DNA from: Actinomycetospora succinea
GTDB lineage: Bacteria; Actinomycetota; Actinomycetes; Mycobacteriales; Pseudonocardiaceae
DNA length: 64,000 bases
Reading direction: 5' to 3'
Assembly (NCBI RefSeq): GCF_004363095.1
Contig: NZ_SNYO01000011.1
Span: 124,001-188,000, forward strand
Of this stretch, positions 42,590-50,011 are shown piece after piece (within the stretch, counting starts at the first letter, position 1; each line of letters starts with the position of its first letter). The position numbers and the translations under genes are program-made. Under the pieces are notes generated by a model. It was given only the letters and a program-made list of their open reading frames with translations. It ran no database searches and was not told the DNA's origin.

Positions 42590-44164
42590 GTGAGTCTGCT
42601 GACGGGACGCTTCCGCGGGTCCTCGCGCCGTGACCTGGTCGTCGGCGCCGTAGCGGTCGTCGTCGTCCTCGGTCTCGCGGTCAGCGCGCCGAGCGACGTC
42701 GGCGTCCTGCTCGCGGGGGGTGCGGTGGCCGCCGGGGTGGGGCTCCTCGCCCTCGGCAACCCGCTCCTGGCCCTCCTGCTGGTGTTCGCGGCGAGCTTCC
42801 TGCGGTCCCCGCAGAAGGAGTTCGTCTCGGCGGAGGCGCTGACGCCCTGCTTCTACGCGATGGTGCTGGCCCTCGCGATCGCGGTGGCCCAGCGCGCCCG
42901 GCAGCTCCCCAAGCTGGGCGTCGTCGAGTGGCTGATGACGACCTACATCGTCTGGAACGTCCTCTCGATGTGGCTGCCGCACGAGTACGACGCGATCGAC
43001 CCGATCCTCGGCGCCGAGATCGACGTGTGGCGCTGGATCTTCAGTGGCGTGCTGCTGCCGCTGGTGGTCTACGTGGTCGCCAAGGCCGTCCTCGACACCG
43101 AGGACGCGGTGAAGTGGGTCCTGTGGATCACCATCGCGATGGCGGCCTACTCGGCCTGGGTCAGCATCATGCAGTTCCACGGCCCGGACTGGGCGGTGTG
43201 GCCGTCGTACATCGTCGACTCGCCCAACTGGAAGGGCCGCGCCAACGGCGTGTTCAACCAGCCCGTGGTCAACGGGATGATCCTCACGATGGGGTACGTG
43301 GTCTGCCTGTTCATGGCGTCCCGCCCCGAGCTCAAGCGCTGGCTGCGCTGGGGCCTGTGGGGCCTCGCCGGGGCGTGCGCGTACTCGGTCTACCTCACCC
43401 ACACCCGAGCGGCGCTGCTCGCGCTGGTCGTGGTGGTGGGCCTGGGCGTCGTCTTCGCGAAGCACTGGCGCCGGGCGTTCGTCGTGTCCGGCGTGCTCGG
43501 GCTCGCGGGGGTCGCCGCCAACGCCGCGACGTTCTTCTCCGACGACCGCTCGGCGGGCGGCATCGGCTCCTCGAACGAGGTGTACGACCGGCTCAACATC
43601 ATGGCCACGTCGCTGCGCGCGGTGGCCGAGCACCCGTTCGTCGGCATCGGCATCGGCCGGTTCCAGGTCTACAACACCTGGGAGCACACCGTGTGGTCCC
43701 AGGAGATCGACTGGAACCGCGGGTTCGGCATCATCTCCCACGAGAACGAGCTGGGGATCGCCGCCGAACTGGGGATCCCGGGCCTGCTGCTGTGGCTCGG
43801 CATCCTCGTCACGGTGTTCTGGTCGCTGTGGCGGGCCATGCAGGAGCTGCCGGAGAACACGCTGCTCGGCCGCCCACTGGCGCTGGTCGGCGGCATGGCG
43901 ATGGTCGTCCTCGTGGTCAACGGCGTCACCGTCGACCTGCGCCTCCTGGACTTCGCGTCGATGATGCCGTTCCTCTACGCCGGCATGGTCGTCGGTCAGC
44001 TCGACCGGTTCCGCGAGGGCCGCTACGTCGCCCGGCCCGGTGCCGCGGGCAGCGGCCTGCCGGGCGGGATGACGCCCGACGAGGTCTCGGCCTGGTACGA
44101 CGAGCACCCGCGCGAGAAGGCGGGCTCGGAGAAGCCGCGCGGCGGCCTCGTGGGCGCCCCGTGA
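42590..44164 (+). CDS. O-antigen ligase/polymerase-like protein (Wzy type)
   Basis: A 524-residue integral membrane protein with about 12 helices. A large central loop (NWKGRANGVFNQPVVNGMIL) carries the Arg and Asn typical of Wzy_C proteins, YLTHTRAALLALVVVVGLG is the usual helix, and SHENELGIAAELGIPGLLLWLG is the recognised end of the loop. The hydrophilic tail after about residue 465 is cytoplasmic. It is likely to polymerise the lipid-linked repeat outside the membrane. The GTG directly follows the co-polymerase stop, and its own stop overlaps the next GT4 start (GTGA). Confidence 0.85.
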   Translation: MSLLTGRFRGSSRRDLVVGAVAVVVVLGLAVSAPSDVGVLLAGGAVAAGVGLLALGNPLLALLLVFAASFLRSPQKEFVSAEALTPCFYAMVLALAIAVAQRARQLPKLGVVEWLMTTYIVWNVLSMWLPHEYDAIDPILGAEIDVWRWIFSGVLLPLVVYVVAKAVLDTEDAVKWVLWITIAMAAYSAWVSIMQFHGPDWAVWPSYIVDSPNWKGRANGVFNQPVVNGMILTMGYVVCLFMASRPELKRWLRWGLWGLAGACAYSVYLTHTRAALLALVVVVGLGVVFAKHWRRAFVVSGVLGLAGVAANAATFFSDDRSAGGIGSSNEVYDRLNIMATSLRAVAEHPFVGIGIGRFQVYNTWEHTVWSQEIDWNRGFGIISHENELGIAAELGIPGLLLWLGILVTVFWSLWRAMQELPENTLLGRPLALVGGMAMVVLVVNGVTVDLRLLDFASMMPFLYAGMVVGQLDRFREGRYVARPGAAGSGLPGGMTPDEVSAWYDEHPREKAGSEKPRGGLVGAP

Positions 44165-45267
44165 GCGGTCCGCGCCCGCCCCGGGTGCTCTGGGTCTCCA
44201 CGAGCACGCAGACCCAGGGCGGTATCGCCACCTGCGTGCGCACGCTCGCCGCGACCGGCCTCTGGGAGCGGTGGGGCGTGCGGCACGTGGCGACCCACCG
44301 CGACGGCTCGAAGGGCGACAAGGCGCTGGCGTTCGCCTCGGGACTCGCCCGCTACACCGCGACGATGCTCCTGCGCCGCCCCGACCTCGTGCACATCCAC
44401 ATGTCGTCGGCGGGCAGCTTCGTGCGCAAGGCCGCGATGGCCTGGCTCGCGTACCTGCTGGGCGTCCCCGTGGTGCTGCACGTCCACTCCGGGCGGTTCC
44501 ACCTCTTCCACGACCGCGCGCCCGCCCCGCTGCGCCGGTTCATCGCCGCGACGCTGACGCGCGCCGACGTCGTCATCGCGCTCGGCGAGCTGATGCGCAC
44601 CCGGCTCGCGGCCATCGCGCCCGACGCCCACCTGACCTCGCTGCCCAACCCCGTCCGGATCTCGCCGGTGACCACCCGGCCCGCGGGCGCGGCGCCGCAC
44701 GTCGTCTTCCTCGGCCGCATCTGGGACAAGAAGGGCGCGTTCGCGCTGATCGAGGCCTGGGCGAAGGAGTCCGGCGGCACCGGCGGCCACCTGACGATGG
44801 CCGGCGACGGCGAGCACGAGCGCGCCCGCGCGCTGGCCCGCGAGCTCGGCGTCGCCGACTCGGTGACCGTGCACGAGTGGCTCTCCACCGACCAGGTGGC
44901 CGAGCTGCTCGCGAGCGCCGACGTCCTCGCCCTGCCCTCGGAGAACGAGGGCCAGCCGATGGTCGTGCTCGAGGCCATGTCGCGCGGGCTGGCGGTGCTG
45001 GCCACCGAGGTCGGCGGCATCCCCGAGCTCGTCACCGACGGCGTCGAGGGCCTGCTCGTGCCGCCGCACGACGCCGGGGCGCTGGCCGACGCGCTCGGCG
45101 AGCTGCTCGGGAACGAGCCCCGCCGGCGGGCCCTCGGCGAGGCCGGGGCGGCCCGGGCGCGGGCCGAGTTCGCCGCCGACGCGGTCGCCGCGCGCATCGA
45201 GTCGCTCTACCACGAGGTGCTGGCCCGAAACGGACACCCGGCGCGGGGAGGCAGGGCGGGCCGTTGA
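44161..45267 (+). CDS. GT4 family glycosyltransferase
   Basis: A 368-residue transferase. Motifs: RVLWVSTSTQTQGGIATCVRT (donor loop), LVHIHMSSAGSFVRKAAM, VPVVLHVHSGRFHLFHD, HVVFLGRIWDKKGAFALIEA and the EX7E segment SENEGQPMVVLEAMSRGLAV. It acts in the cytoplasm to extend the lipid-linked sugar; donor and acceptor are unknown. Its GTG overlaps the Wzy-like stop, so it is translated with it. Confidence 0.88.
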   Translation: MSGPRPPRVLWVSTSTQTQGGIATCVRTLAATGLWERWGVRHVATHRDGSKGDKALAFASGLARYTATMLLRRPDLVHIHMSSAGSFVRKAAMAWLAYLLGVPVVLHVHSGRFHLFHDRAPAPLRRFIAATLTRADVVIALGELMRTRLAAIAPDAHLTSLPNPVRISPVTTRPAGAAPHVVFLGRIWDKKGAFALIEAWAKESGGTGGHLTMAGDGEHERARALARELGVADSVTVHEWLSTDQVAELLASADVLALPSENEGQPMVVLEAMSRGLAVLATEVGGIPELVTDGVEGLLVPPHDAGALADALGELLGNEPRRRALGEAGAARARAEFAADAVAARIESLYHEVLARNGHPARGGRAGR

Positions 45268-45281
45268 CTACTCTCCGCACC

Positions 45282-45308
45282 ATGATCGACGCTACGGTCC
45301 GCCCGTGA
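45282..45308 (+). other. Eight-codon upstream ORF overlapping the next GT4 start
   Basis: ATG ATC GAC GCT ACG GTC CGC CCG TGA; the stop overlaps the GTG at 45305 (GTGA). TACTCT (45269-45274) lies 7 bases before the ATG. It may couple translation, but it may also be chance. Confidence 0.3.
45293..45298 (+). promoter_or_regulatory. -10 hexamer for leaderless start at 45305
   Basis: TACGGT ends 6 bases before the GTG at 45305. A TTGACT at 45264-45269 is 23 bases upstream, too far for a standard -35. Confidence 0.35.
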
Positions 45309-46504
45309 GGCGGCCCCGTCGTGCGGTGCGGCCGGAGGGCCCGCTGCGGGTGCTGTTCGTCGTCCCCACCCTCGCCGTCGGCGGCGCCGAGCGCCACGCG
45401 GCCACGCTGCTCGCGGGCCTCGACCAGGACCGCTTCGCGGGCTCGCTGGTCTGCCTGCAGGACGGCGGGCTCGGCACCAACTGGACGGAGCTGCAGGCCG
45501 CGGGCGTGCCCGGCGTCGAGTTCCACCGCAGCCGCCGCGACATCCCCGGCATGCTGGTCCAGCTCGTGCGCCACCTGCGCCGCGAGCGGCCCGACGTCGT
45601 CATCCTGCGCGGCTTCAACGCCGAGACCATCGGCCGCGTCGCCGGGGTGCTGGCCGGGGTCCCGCGCCTGGCGGTGTGGGTGCACAACTGCGGTGACGTG
45701 ACCCCGCACGGGCGCCTGCGCCGCACCGTCGACGGGCTGCTCGCGAAGGTCACGGACGCCGTCTACGGCGTCGCGCACGCCCAGGTCGGCTACATCACCG
45801 GCGAGCTCGGGCACGACCGCGACAAGGTCCGGATCGTGCACAACGGCACCGACCTCGGCTTCACCACGCCCGAGCCCTCGGGCCGCGACACCGCGCTCGC
45901 CCACGAGCTCGGCATCGCCGACGACGAGCTCGTCATCGGCACCGCCGCGGTCATGCGCCCGGAGAAGGACCAGGCGACGCTGCTGCGCGCCTTCCGCCGG
46001 GTCGCGGACGCCCGCGACGACGTGAAGCTGGTGCTCGCCGGCGACGGCCGCGAGCGCCCGGCCCTCGAGGCCCTCGTCGACGAGCTCGACCTGCGCAAGC
46101 GGGTCCTCTTCCTCGGCCACCGCGACGACGTGCCCCGCCTGCTGCGGGTCTTCGACGTGTTCACGCTGTCCTCGAAGACCGTCGAGTGCTTCCCGATGTC
46201 GGTGCTCGAGGCGATGAGCGCCGCGCTGCCCGTCGTGTGCACCGACGTCGGCGGGGTGCCGGAGATGGTCGCCGACGGCGTCACCGGGCGCGTCGTGCCG
46301 CGCGAGGACCCCGAAGCCCTCGCCGGCGCGTTCCTCGACGTGCTCTCCGACCCCGAGCGGGCCCGGACGCTGGGCCGCGCCGGGCGCGCGCGCGTGCGCG
46401 AGGAGTTCACGCTGCAGCGCTCGATCGACCGGGCGCAGGCCGTCATCGAGGAGACCGCCGGGCGTCCCGTGCGGGAGACCGATGCGCTCGCGGCCGGGCG
46501 CTGA
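45305..46504 (+). CDS. GT4 family glycosyltransferase
   Basis: A 399-residue retaining transferase. It shows LRVLFVVPTLAVGGAERHAA, RPDVVILRGFNAETIGRVAG, VRIVHNGTDLGF, VIGTAAVMRPEKDQATLLRAF and the catalytic-side segment VECFPMSVLEAMSAALPVV, followed by CTDVGGVPEMVADG. The first gene after a 37-base gap, it may start a separate leaderless transcript. Its end overlaps the next GT4 gene by 23 bases. Confidence 0.88.
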   Translation: MRRPRRAVRPEGPLRVLFVVPTLAVGGAERHAATLLAGLDQDRFAGSLVCLQDGGLGTNWTELQAAGVPGVEFHRSRRDIPGMLVQLVRHLRRERPDVVILRGFNAETIGRVAGVLAGVPRLAVWVHNCGDVTPHGRLRRTVDGLLAKVTDAVYGVAHAQVGYITGELGHDRDKVRIVHNGTDLGFTTPEPSGRDTALAHELGIADDELVIGTAAVMRPEKDQATLLRAFRRVADARDDVKLVLAGDGRERPALEALVDELDLRKRVLFLGHRDDVPRLLRVFDVFTLSSKTVECFPMSVLEAMSAALPVVCTDVGGVPEMVADGVTGRVVPREDPEALAGAFLDVLSDPERARTLGRAGRARVREEFTLQRSIDRAQAVIEETAGRPVRETDALAAGR

Positions 46505-47648
46505 GGCCGCCGGCCCGATCCGGGTCACGCTCGTCCTCGACGTCGCCGCGGTCGGCGGCGCCGAGATCGTCCTGCGGAACACGTTCGCGCACCTCGACCC
46601 CGCCCGCGTCGTCACCGACGTCGTCTGCCTGCGCGAGGCCGGGCCCCTGGCCGACGACTTCCGCGCGGTGTCGGACGGGGTCGTCACGCTGCCGCGGGGC
46701 GGCAAGCTCGACCGCGCCGGGATCGGACGCGTCCCGCGCCTCGCGCGCCACTTCCGCCGGCGGGGCACCGACGTCGTCGTCGTCTCGCACCACCACCGCG
46801 CGGCGCTGACGCTGGCGCGGCTGGCGGCCGTGCTCGCGGGCGCCCGGTCCGTGGTCGCCGCGCACGACATGGACCTCACGCGCGTCGGCAACCGGGTCTT
46901 GCCGCGCCACGTCGTCGAGACGCTCTTCCTCAGTGCGGGGCTGGCGCTGCTGGCGCCGAGCCAGGGCCGGTACCTGCACGACGAGGAGGGCATGGGGCGG
47001 TCGTGGCGCAGCCGCGCCCGCGAGTTCCTGGTGCCCAACGGCATCCCCGCGCCGGAGCCGGAGCCGCCGGGGCGCCGGGCGGAGGTCCGCGCCGAGCTGG
47101 GCGTCGAGGACGACGACGTCGTCGTGCTCATGGTGGCGCGCCTCTCGCGGCAGAAGGCCCACGAGGTGATGCTCGACGCGGTCGCCCGCGCCGCGCACCC
47201 GAAGCTGCGCCTGGTCGTCGTCGGCGACGGCGCCCGGCGCGGCGAGCTCGAGGCCCTCGTCGCCGCCCAGGGGCTCGAGAAGAACGTCACGTTCCTCGGC
47301 CTGCGCCGTGACGTGCCCCGGCTGCTGGCCGGCGGGGACGTGTTCGCGCTGTCCTCGGTGCACGAGGGCGTCCCGATCTCGGTGATCGAGGCGATGACCC
47401 AGGGCCTGCCCGTCGTGGCCACCGACGTCGGCGCGCTGCGCGACCAGGTCACCGACGGCGTCGACGGCTTCCTCGTCGAGTCCGGCGACGCCGCCGCCCT
47501 CGCGGAGCGCCTGACCCGCCTCGCCGACGACCCGGCGCTGCGCGCCGACCTCGGCCGCCGCGCCCGGGACCGCGCGAGCGCCGAGTTCACGATCGAGAAC
47601 ACGGCCGCCGCGTTCACGGACATGGTCGAGGCCGTCGCGCGCCGGTAG
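46482..47648 (+). CDS. GT4 family glycosyltransferase
   Basis: A 388-residue transferase. Motifs: RVTLVLDVAAVGGAEIVLRN, VVVVSHHHRAALTLARLAAV, FLVPNGIPAPEPE, VLMVARLSRQKAHEVMLDA and SSVHEGVPISVIEAMTQGLP. It is similar in layout to the preceding gene, and the pair may have arisen by duplication. The ATG overlaps the previous coding region, so the two are cotranslated. Confidence 0.88.
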   Translation: MRSRPGAEAAGPIRVTLVLDVAAVGGAEIVLRNTFAHLDPARVVTDVVCLREAGPLADDFRAVSDGVVTLPRGGKLDRAGIGRVPRLARHFRRRGTDVVVVSHHHRAALTLARLAAVLAGARSVVAAHDMDLTRVGNRVLPRHVVETLFLSAGLALLAPSQGRYLHDEEGMGRSWRSRAREFLVPNGIPAPEPEPPGRRAEVRAELGVEDDDVVVLMVARLSRQKAHEVMLDAVARAAHPKLRLVVVGDGARRGELEALVAAQGLEKNVTFLGLRRDVPRLLAGGDVFALSSVHEGVPISVIEAMTQGLPVVATDVGALRDQVTDGVDGFLVESGDAAALAERLTRLADDPALRADLGRRARDRASAEFTIENTAAAFTDMVEAVARR

Positions 47649-47650
47649 CT

Positions 47651-47667
47651 CCCGGGTCGCGCCCGGG
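47651..47667 (+). terminator. Short hairpin after the GT4 pair
   Basis: CCCGGG-TCGCG-CCCGGG lies 2 bases after the GT4 stop. The stem is only 6 bp, so termination is uncertain. Confidence 0.45.
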
Positions 47668-47697
47668 CCCGCCGCCGGGTCACACGGACTCGCGGCC

Positions 47698-47703
47698 TAC
47701 CGT
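47698..47703 (+). promoter_or_regulatory. -10 hexamer for leaderless start at 47710
   Basis: TACCGT ends 6 bases before the ATG of the heparinase-like gene, and there is no ribosome-binding site between them. Confidence 0.5.
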
Positions 47704-47709
47704 TCTCTC

Positions 47710-49887
47710 ATGCCCGGTTCGCGCTCCCTGGCCGCCTCGACCCAGGCCAAGGTCACCTGGTACGCCCGGCGCCTGCGCTCGATGGGCCCGCGGGAGGTGG
47801 CCGACCGGGCGCTGACCGTCGGCGCCACCGCCGCGCGCCGGGTCACCGGTGACCACGAGCCCGACGACGCCACGCTGCTCGGGCGCGCCGACCCCGACTG
47901 GGCGGCGCTGCTCGGCGACTTCCGCGCCGGCTCCGCCCGCCCGGTGCTCCTCGACCGCGCCGGCGCCGCGGCCGTGGCCGCCGCGCACCCCGAGGCCGTC
48001 AAGGAGCTGCTCGCCGCCGCCGACCGCGTGCTCGAGCACCGCTTCACGTTCTTCGCCCATCCCGAGGCGCGCTACGACGGCGCGATCGACTGGTCGTACG
48101 ACCCGCTCGCCGACGTCCGCTGGCCCGCCCTCCCGTCGCACGCGATCAACCACCGCGCCGGGCACGGCGAGCCCAAGTGGATCTGGGAGCTCAACCGCCT
48201 CCAGCACCTGCCGTGGCTCGCGCAGGCGTGGCTGTTCACCGGCGACGAGCGCTACGGCACCGAGGCCCTCGACCAGCTCGAGGCCTGGATCGCCGCCAAC
48301 CCGCCCGGGCGCGGCATCGCCTGGCGCGGGGCGTTCGAGGTGGGCGTGCGGGCGATCTCGGTGCTCGTCGCCCTGCAGGGCCTCGCCGACCACCCCGCGC
48401 TGACGCCCGAGCGCTACCGGCGCGCCGTCCGCATGCTCGCCGCGGGCGCCCGGCGCTGCTGGCGCGACCGCTCGAAGCACAGCTCCGCCAACAACCACCT
48501 CGTCGGCGAGCTCGCCGGCCTCGCCGCCGTCGGGATCCTCCTGCCCGAGCTCGCGTCGTCCGCCCGCTGGGAGCGCGACGCCGTCGCCGCGCTCGCCGTC
48601 GAGGCCCGCCGCCAGATCCTCCCGGACGGCGTCGGCGCCGAGCAGGCCGTCGGCTACCAGGTCTTCACCGCCGAGCTCCTCGGCGTCGTCGCCCTGCTGC
48701 GCCGCCTCGACCCGGGCCACGCACCCACCGCGGCCGACGGGACGCTGCTCGCCGCGATCGGGCGCTCGGCGGGCCACCTCGCCGACCTCGTCGGCACCGG
48801 CGACCCCACCCCGCGCACCGGCGACGACGACGAGGGCTTCGCGCTGCGCCTCGACCCCGCGCCGACCCGCGAAGTCCGCCCGCACCTGGCCTTCGCCGCC
48901 GCCCTCACGGGCCTGCCGGCCGCGCGCCGGGCGGGCACGGGCGACCTGACCTCGGCGTGGGTCGCGGCGCGCCTCGGGACCGACACCGCGGGCACCACCT
49001 GGGAGCCCGGCTCCGCGTACGCCCCGGACGGCGGCCTCGCCATCCTGCGCTCCGGACGACGCCGGGTGCTCGTCGACGTCGGGCCGCTGGGCTACCTGTC
49101 GATCGCCGCGCACGGGCACGCGGACGCGCTGGCCGTGGGCGTCGCCGTCGACGGGCACGACCTCGTCGGCGACCCGGGGACCGGCAGCTACTTCGTCCAC
49201 CCCGACTGGCGCACCGCGCACCGCTCCACCCGCGCGCACCCGACGGTCGCGGTCGACGACGCCGACCAGTCGGTGATGGGCGGACCGTTCCTGTGGACCG
49301 AGCACGCCGCCGTCGCCGTCCACGACGTCGACCTCGACACGGGCCGCGTGGACGCCGAGCACGACGGCTACCGGCGCCTCGAGGCCCCCGTCGTGCACCG
49401 GCGCGTCGTCCACGCCCCGCCGGACGACGACGTGGTGCTCGTCGTCGACGTGCTCTCCCCCGTCGGCGAGGGCGGCGAGCCCGTGCCCGCGGTCCGCACC
49501 ACCTGGCCGCTGCACCCGGACCTGAGCATCGACGACAGCAGCGACGGCACCGTCGTCGCCCGCCGCGACGGCGAGCCGGTCCTGCGGATCGTCACGTCGG
49601 CCTCGGCGCCCGCGGCCGGGTGGCGGCTGCGCGGCGGCGACGCGGACGCGGGCGACCTCGGCTGGTGGTCCGAGCGCCTCGAGCAGCGCCGGCCGTGCTG
49701 GTTCGTCGGCGCGGAGGTCACCCCGAGCCGGACCGAGCCCGTGATCGTGGCCACGCTGCTCGTCACCGGCGACGCCGCGGGCCGCCCGGCACCGTCCCCG
49801 ATCGTGGACCCCGGCCGTGACGGGGCGGTCCGCGTCCACTGGACGGGTTCGTCCGGTCCGCGCGCGACGGTGGTGGGTGCCCGCTGA
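47710..49887 (+). CDS. Heparinase II/III family protein
   Basis: A 725-residue protein likely to cleave a uronic-acid-containing glycan by beta-elimination. The N-terminal half is an alpha/alpha-toroid (KWIWELNRLQHLPWLAQAWL, FEVGVRAISVLVALQ, DRSKHSSANNHLVGELAG, and QAVGYQVFTAELLGVVALL). The C-terminal beta-sandwich has the family signature AHGHADALAVGVAVDGHDLV with GDPGTGSYF. The Tyr in GYQVF and the His residues are expected catalytic groups. No signal peptide is present, a common finding for copies inside capsule clusters. Its position between GT genes and the flippase suggests a quality-control or length-editing role. Confidence 0.88.
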   Translation: MPGSRSLAASTQAKVTWYARRLRSMGPREVADRALTVGATAARRVTGDHEPDDATLLGRADPDWAALLGDFRAGSARPVLLDRAGAAAVAAAHPEAVKELLAAADRVLEHRFTFFAHPEARYDGAIDWSYDPLADVRWPALPSHAINHRAGHGEPKWIWELNRLQHLPWLAQAWLFTGDERYGTEALDQLEAWIAANPPGRGIAWRGAFEVGVRAISVLVALQGLADHPALTPERYRRAVRMLAAGARRCWRDRSKHSSANNHLVGELAGLAAVGILLPELASSARWERDAVAALAVEARRQILPDGVGAEQAVGYQVFTAELLGVVALLRRLDPGHAPTAADGTLLAAIGRSAGHLADLVGTGDPTPRTGDDDEGFALRLDPAPTREVRPHLAFAAALTGLPAARRAGTGDLTSAWVAARLGTDTAGTTWEPGSAYAPDGGLAILRSGRRRVLVDVGPLGYLSIAAHGHADALAVGVAVDGHDLVGDPGTGSYFVHPDWRTAHRSTRAHPTVAVDDADQSVMGGPFLWTEHAAVAVHDVDLDTGRVDAEHDGYRRLEAPVVHRRVVHAPPDDDVVLVVDVLSPVGEGGEPVPAVRTTWPLHPDLSIDDSSDGTVVARRDGEPVLRIVTSASAPAAGWRLRGGDADAGDLGWWSERLEQRRPCWFVGAEVTPSRTEPVIVATLLVTGDAAGRPAPSPIVDPGRDGAVRVHWTGSSGPRATVVGAR

Positions 49888-50011
49888 GGCGGGATCCGGG
49901 AGTGGTCTCCCGTCCCCGATACGATGAATCGTCGCGCCCATCCGGGGCGCGACGCCGCGGGGTCGTCCGGTTCCGGACACCGCCGCCGGCCACCGCAGCG
50001 ATGACGGGTCG
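49888..50011 (+). other. Structured leader with four consecutive hairpins before the flippase gene
   Basis: In order: CGGGAG-TGGT-CTCCCG (49897-49912), ACGAT-GA-ATCGT (49921-49932), GTCGCGCCC/GGGCGCGAC (49931-49939 with 49945-49953), and GTCCGG-TT-CCGGAC (49965-49978). A TACGAT -10-like hexamer lies at 49920-49925. The first hairpin may terminate the heparinase-like gene; the rest could lie in the flippase leader. Confidence 0.45.

Noticed and set aside
39662-44107. A 1481-codon open frame on the minus strand opposite the co-polymerase and Wzy-like genes
   Set aside because: It is antisense to two well-supported genes, has biased Arg/Gly/His composition and no domain; very high GC removes stop codons from shadow frames.
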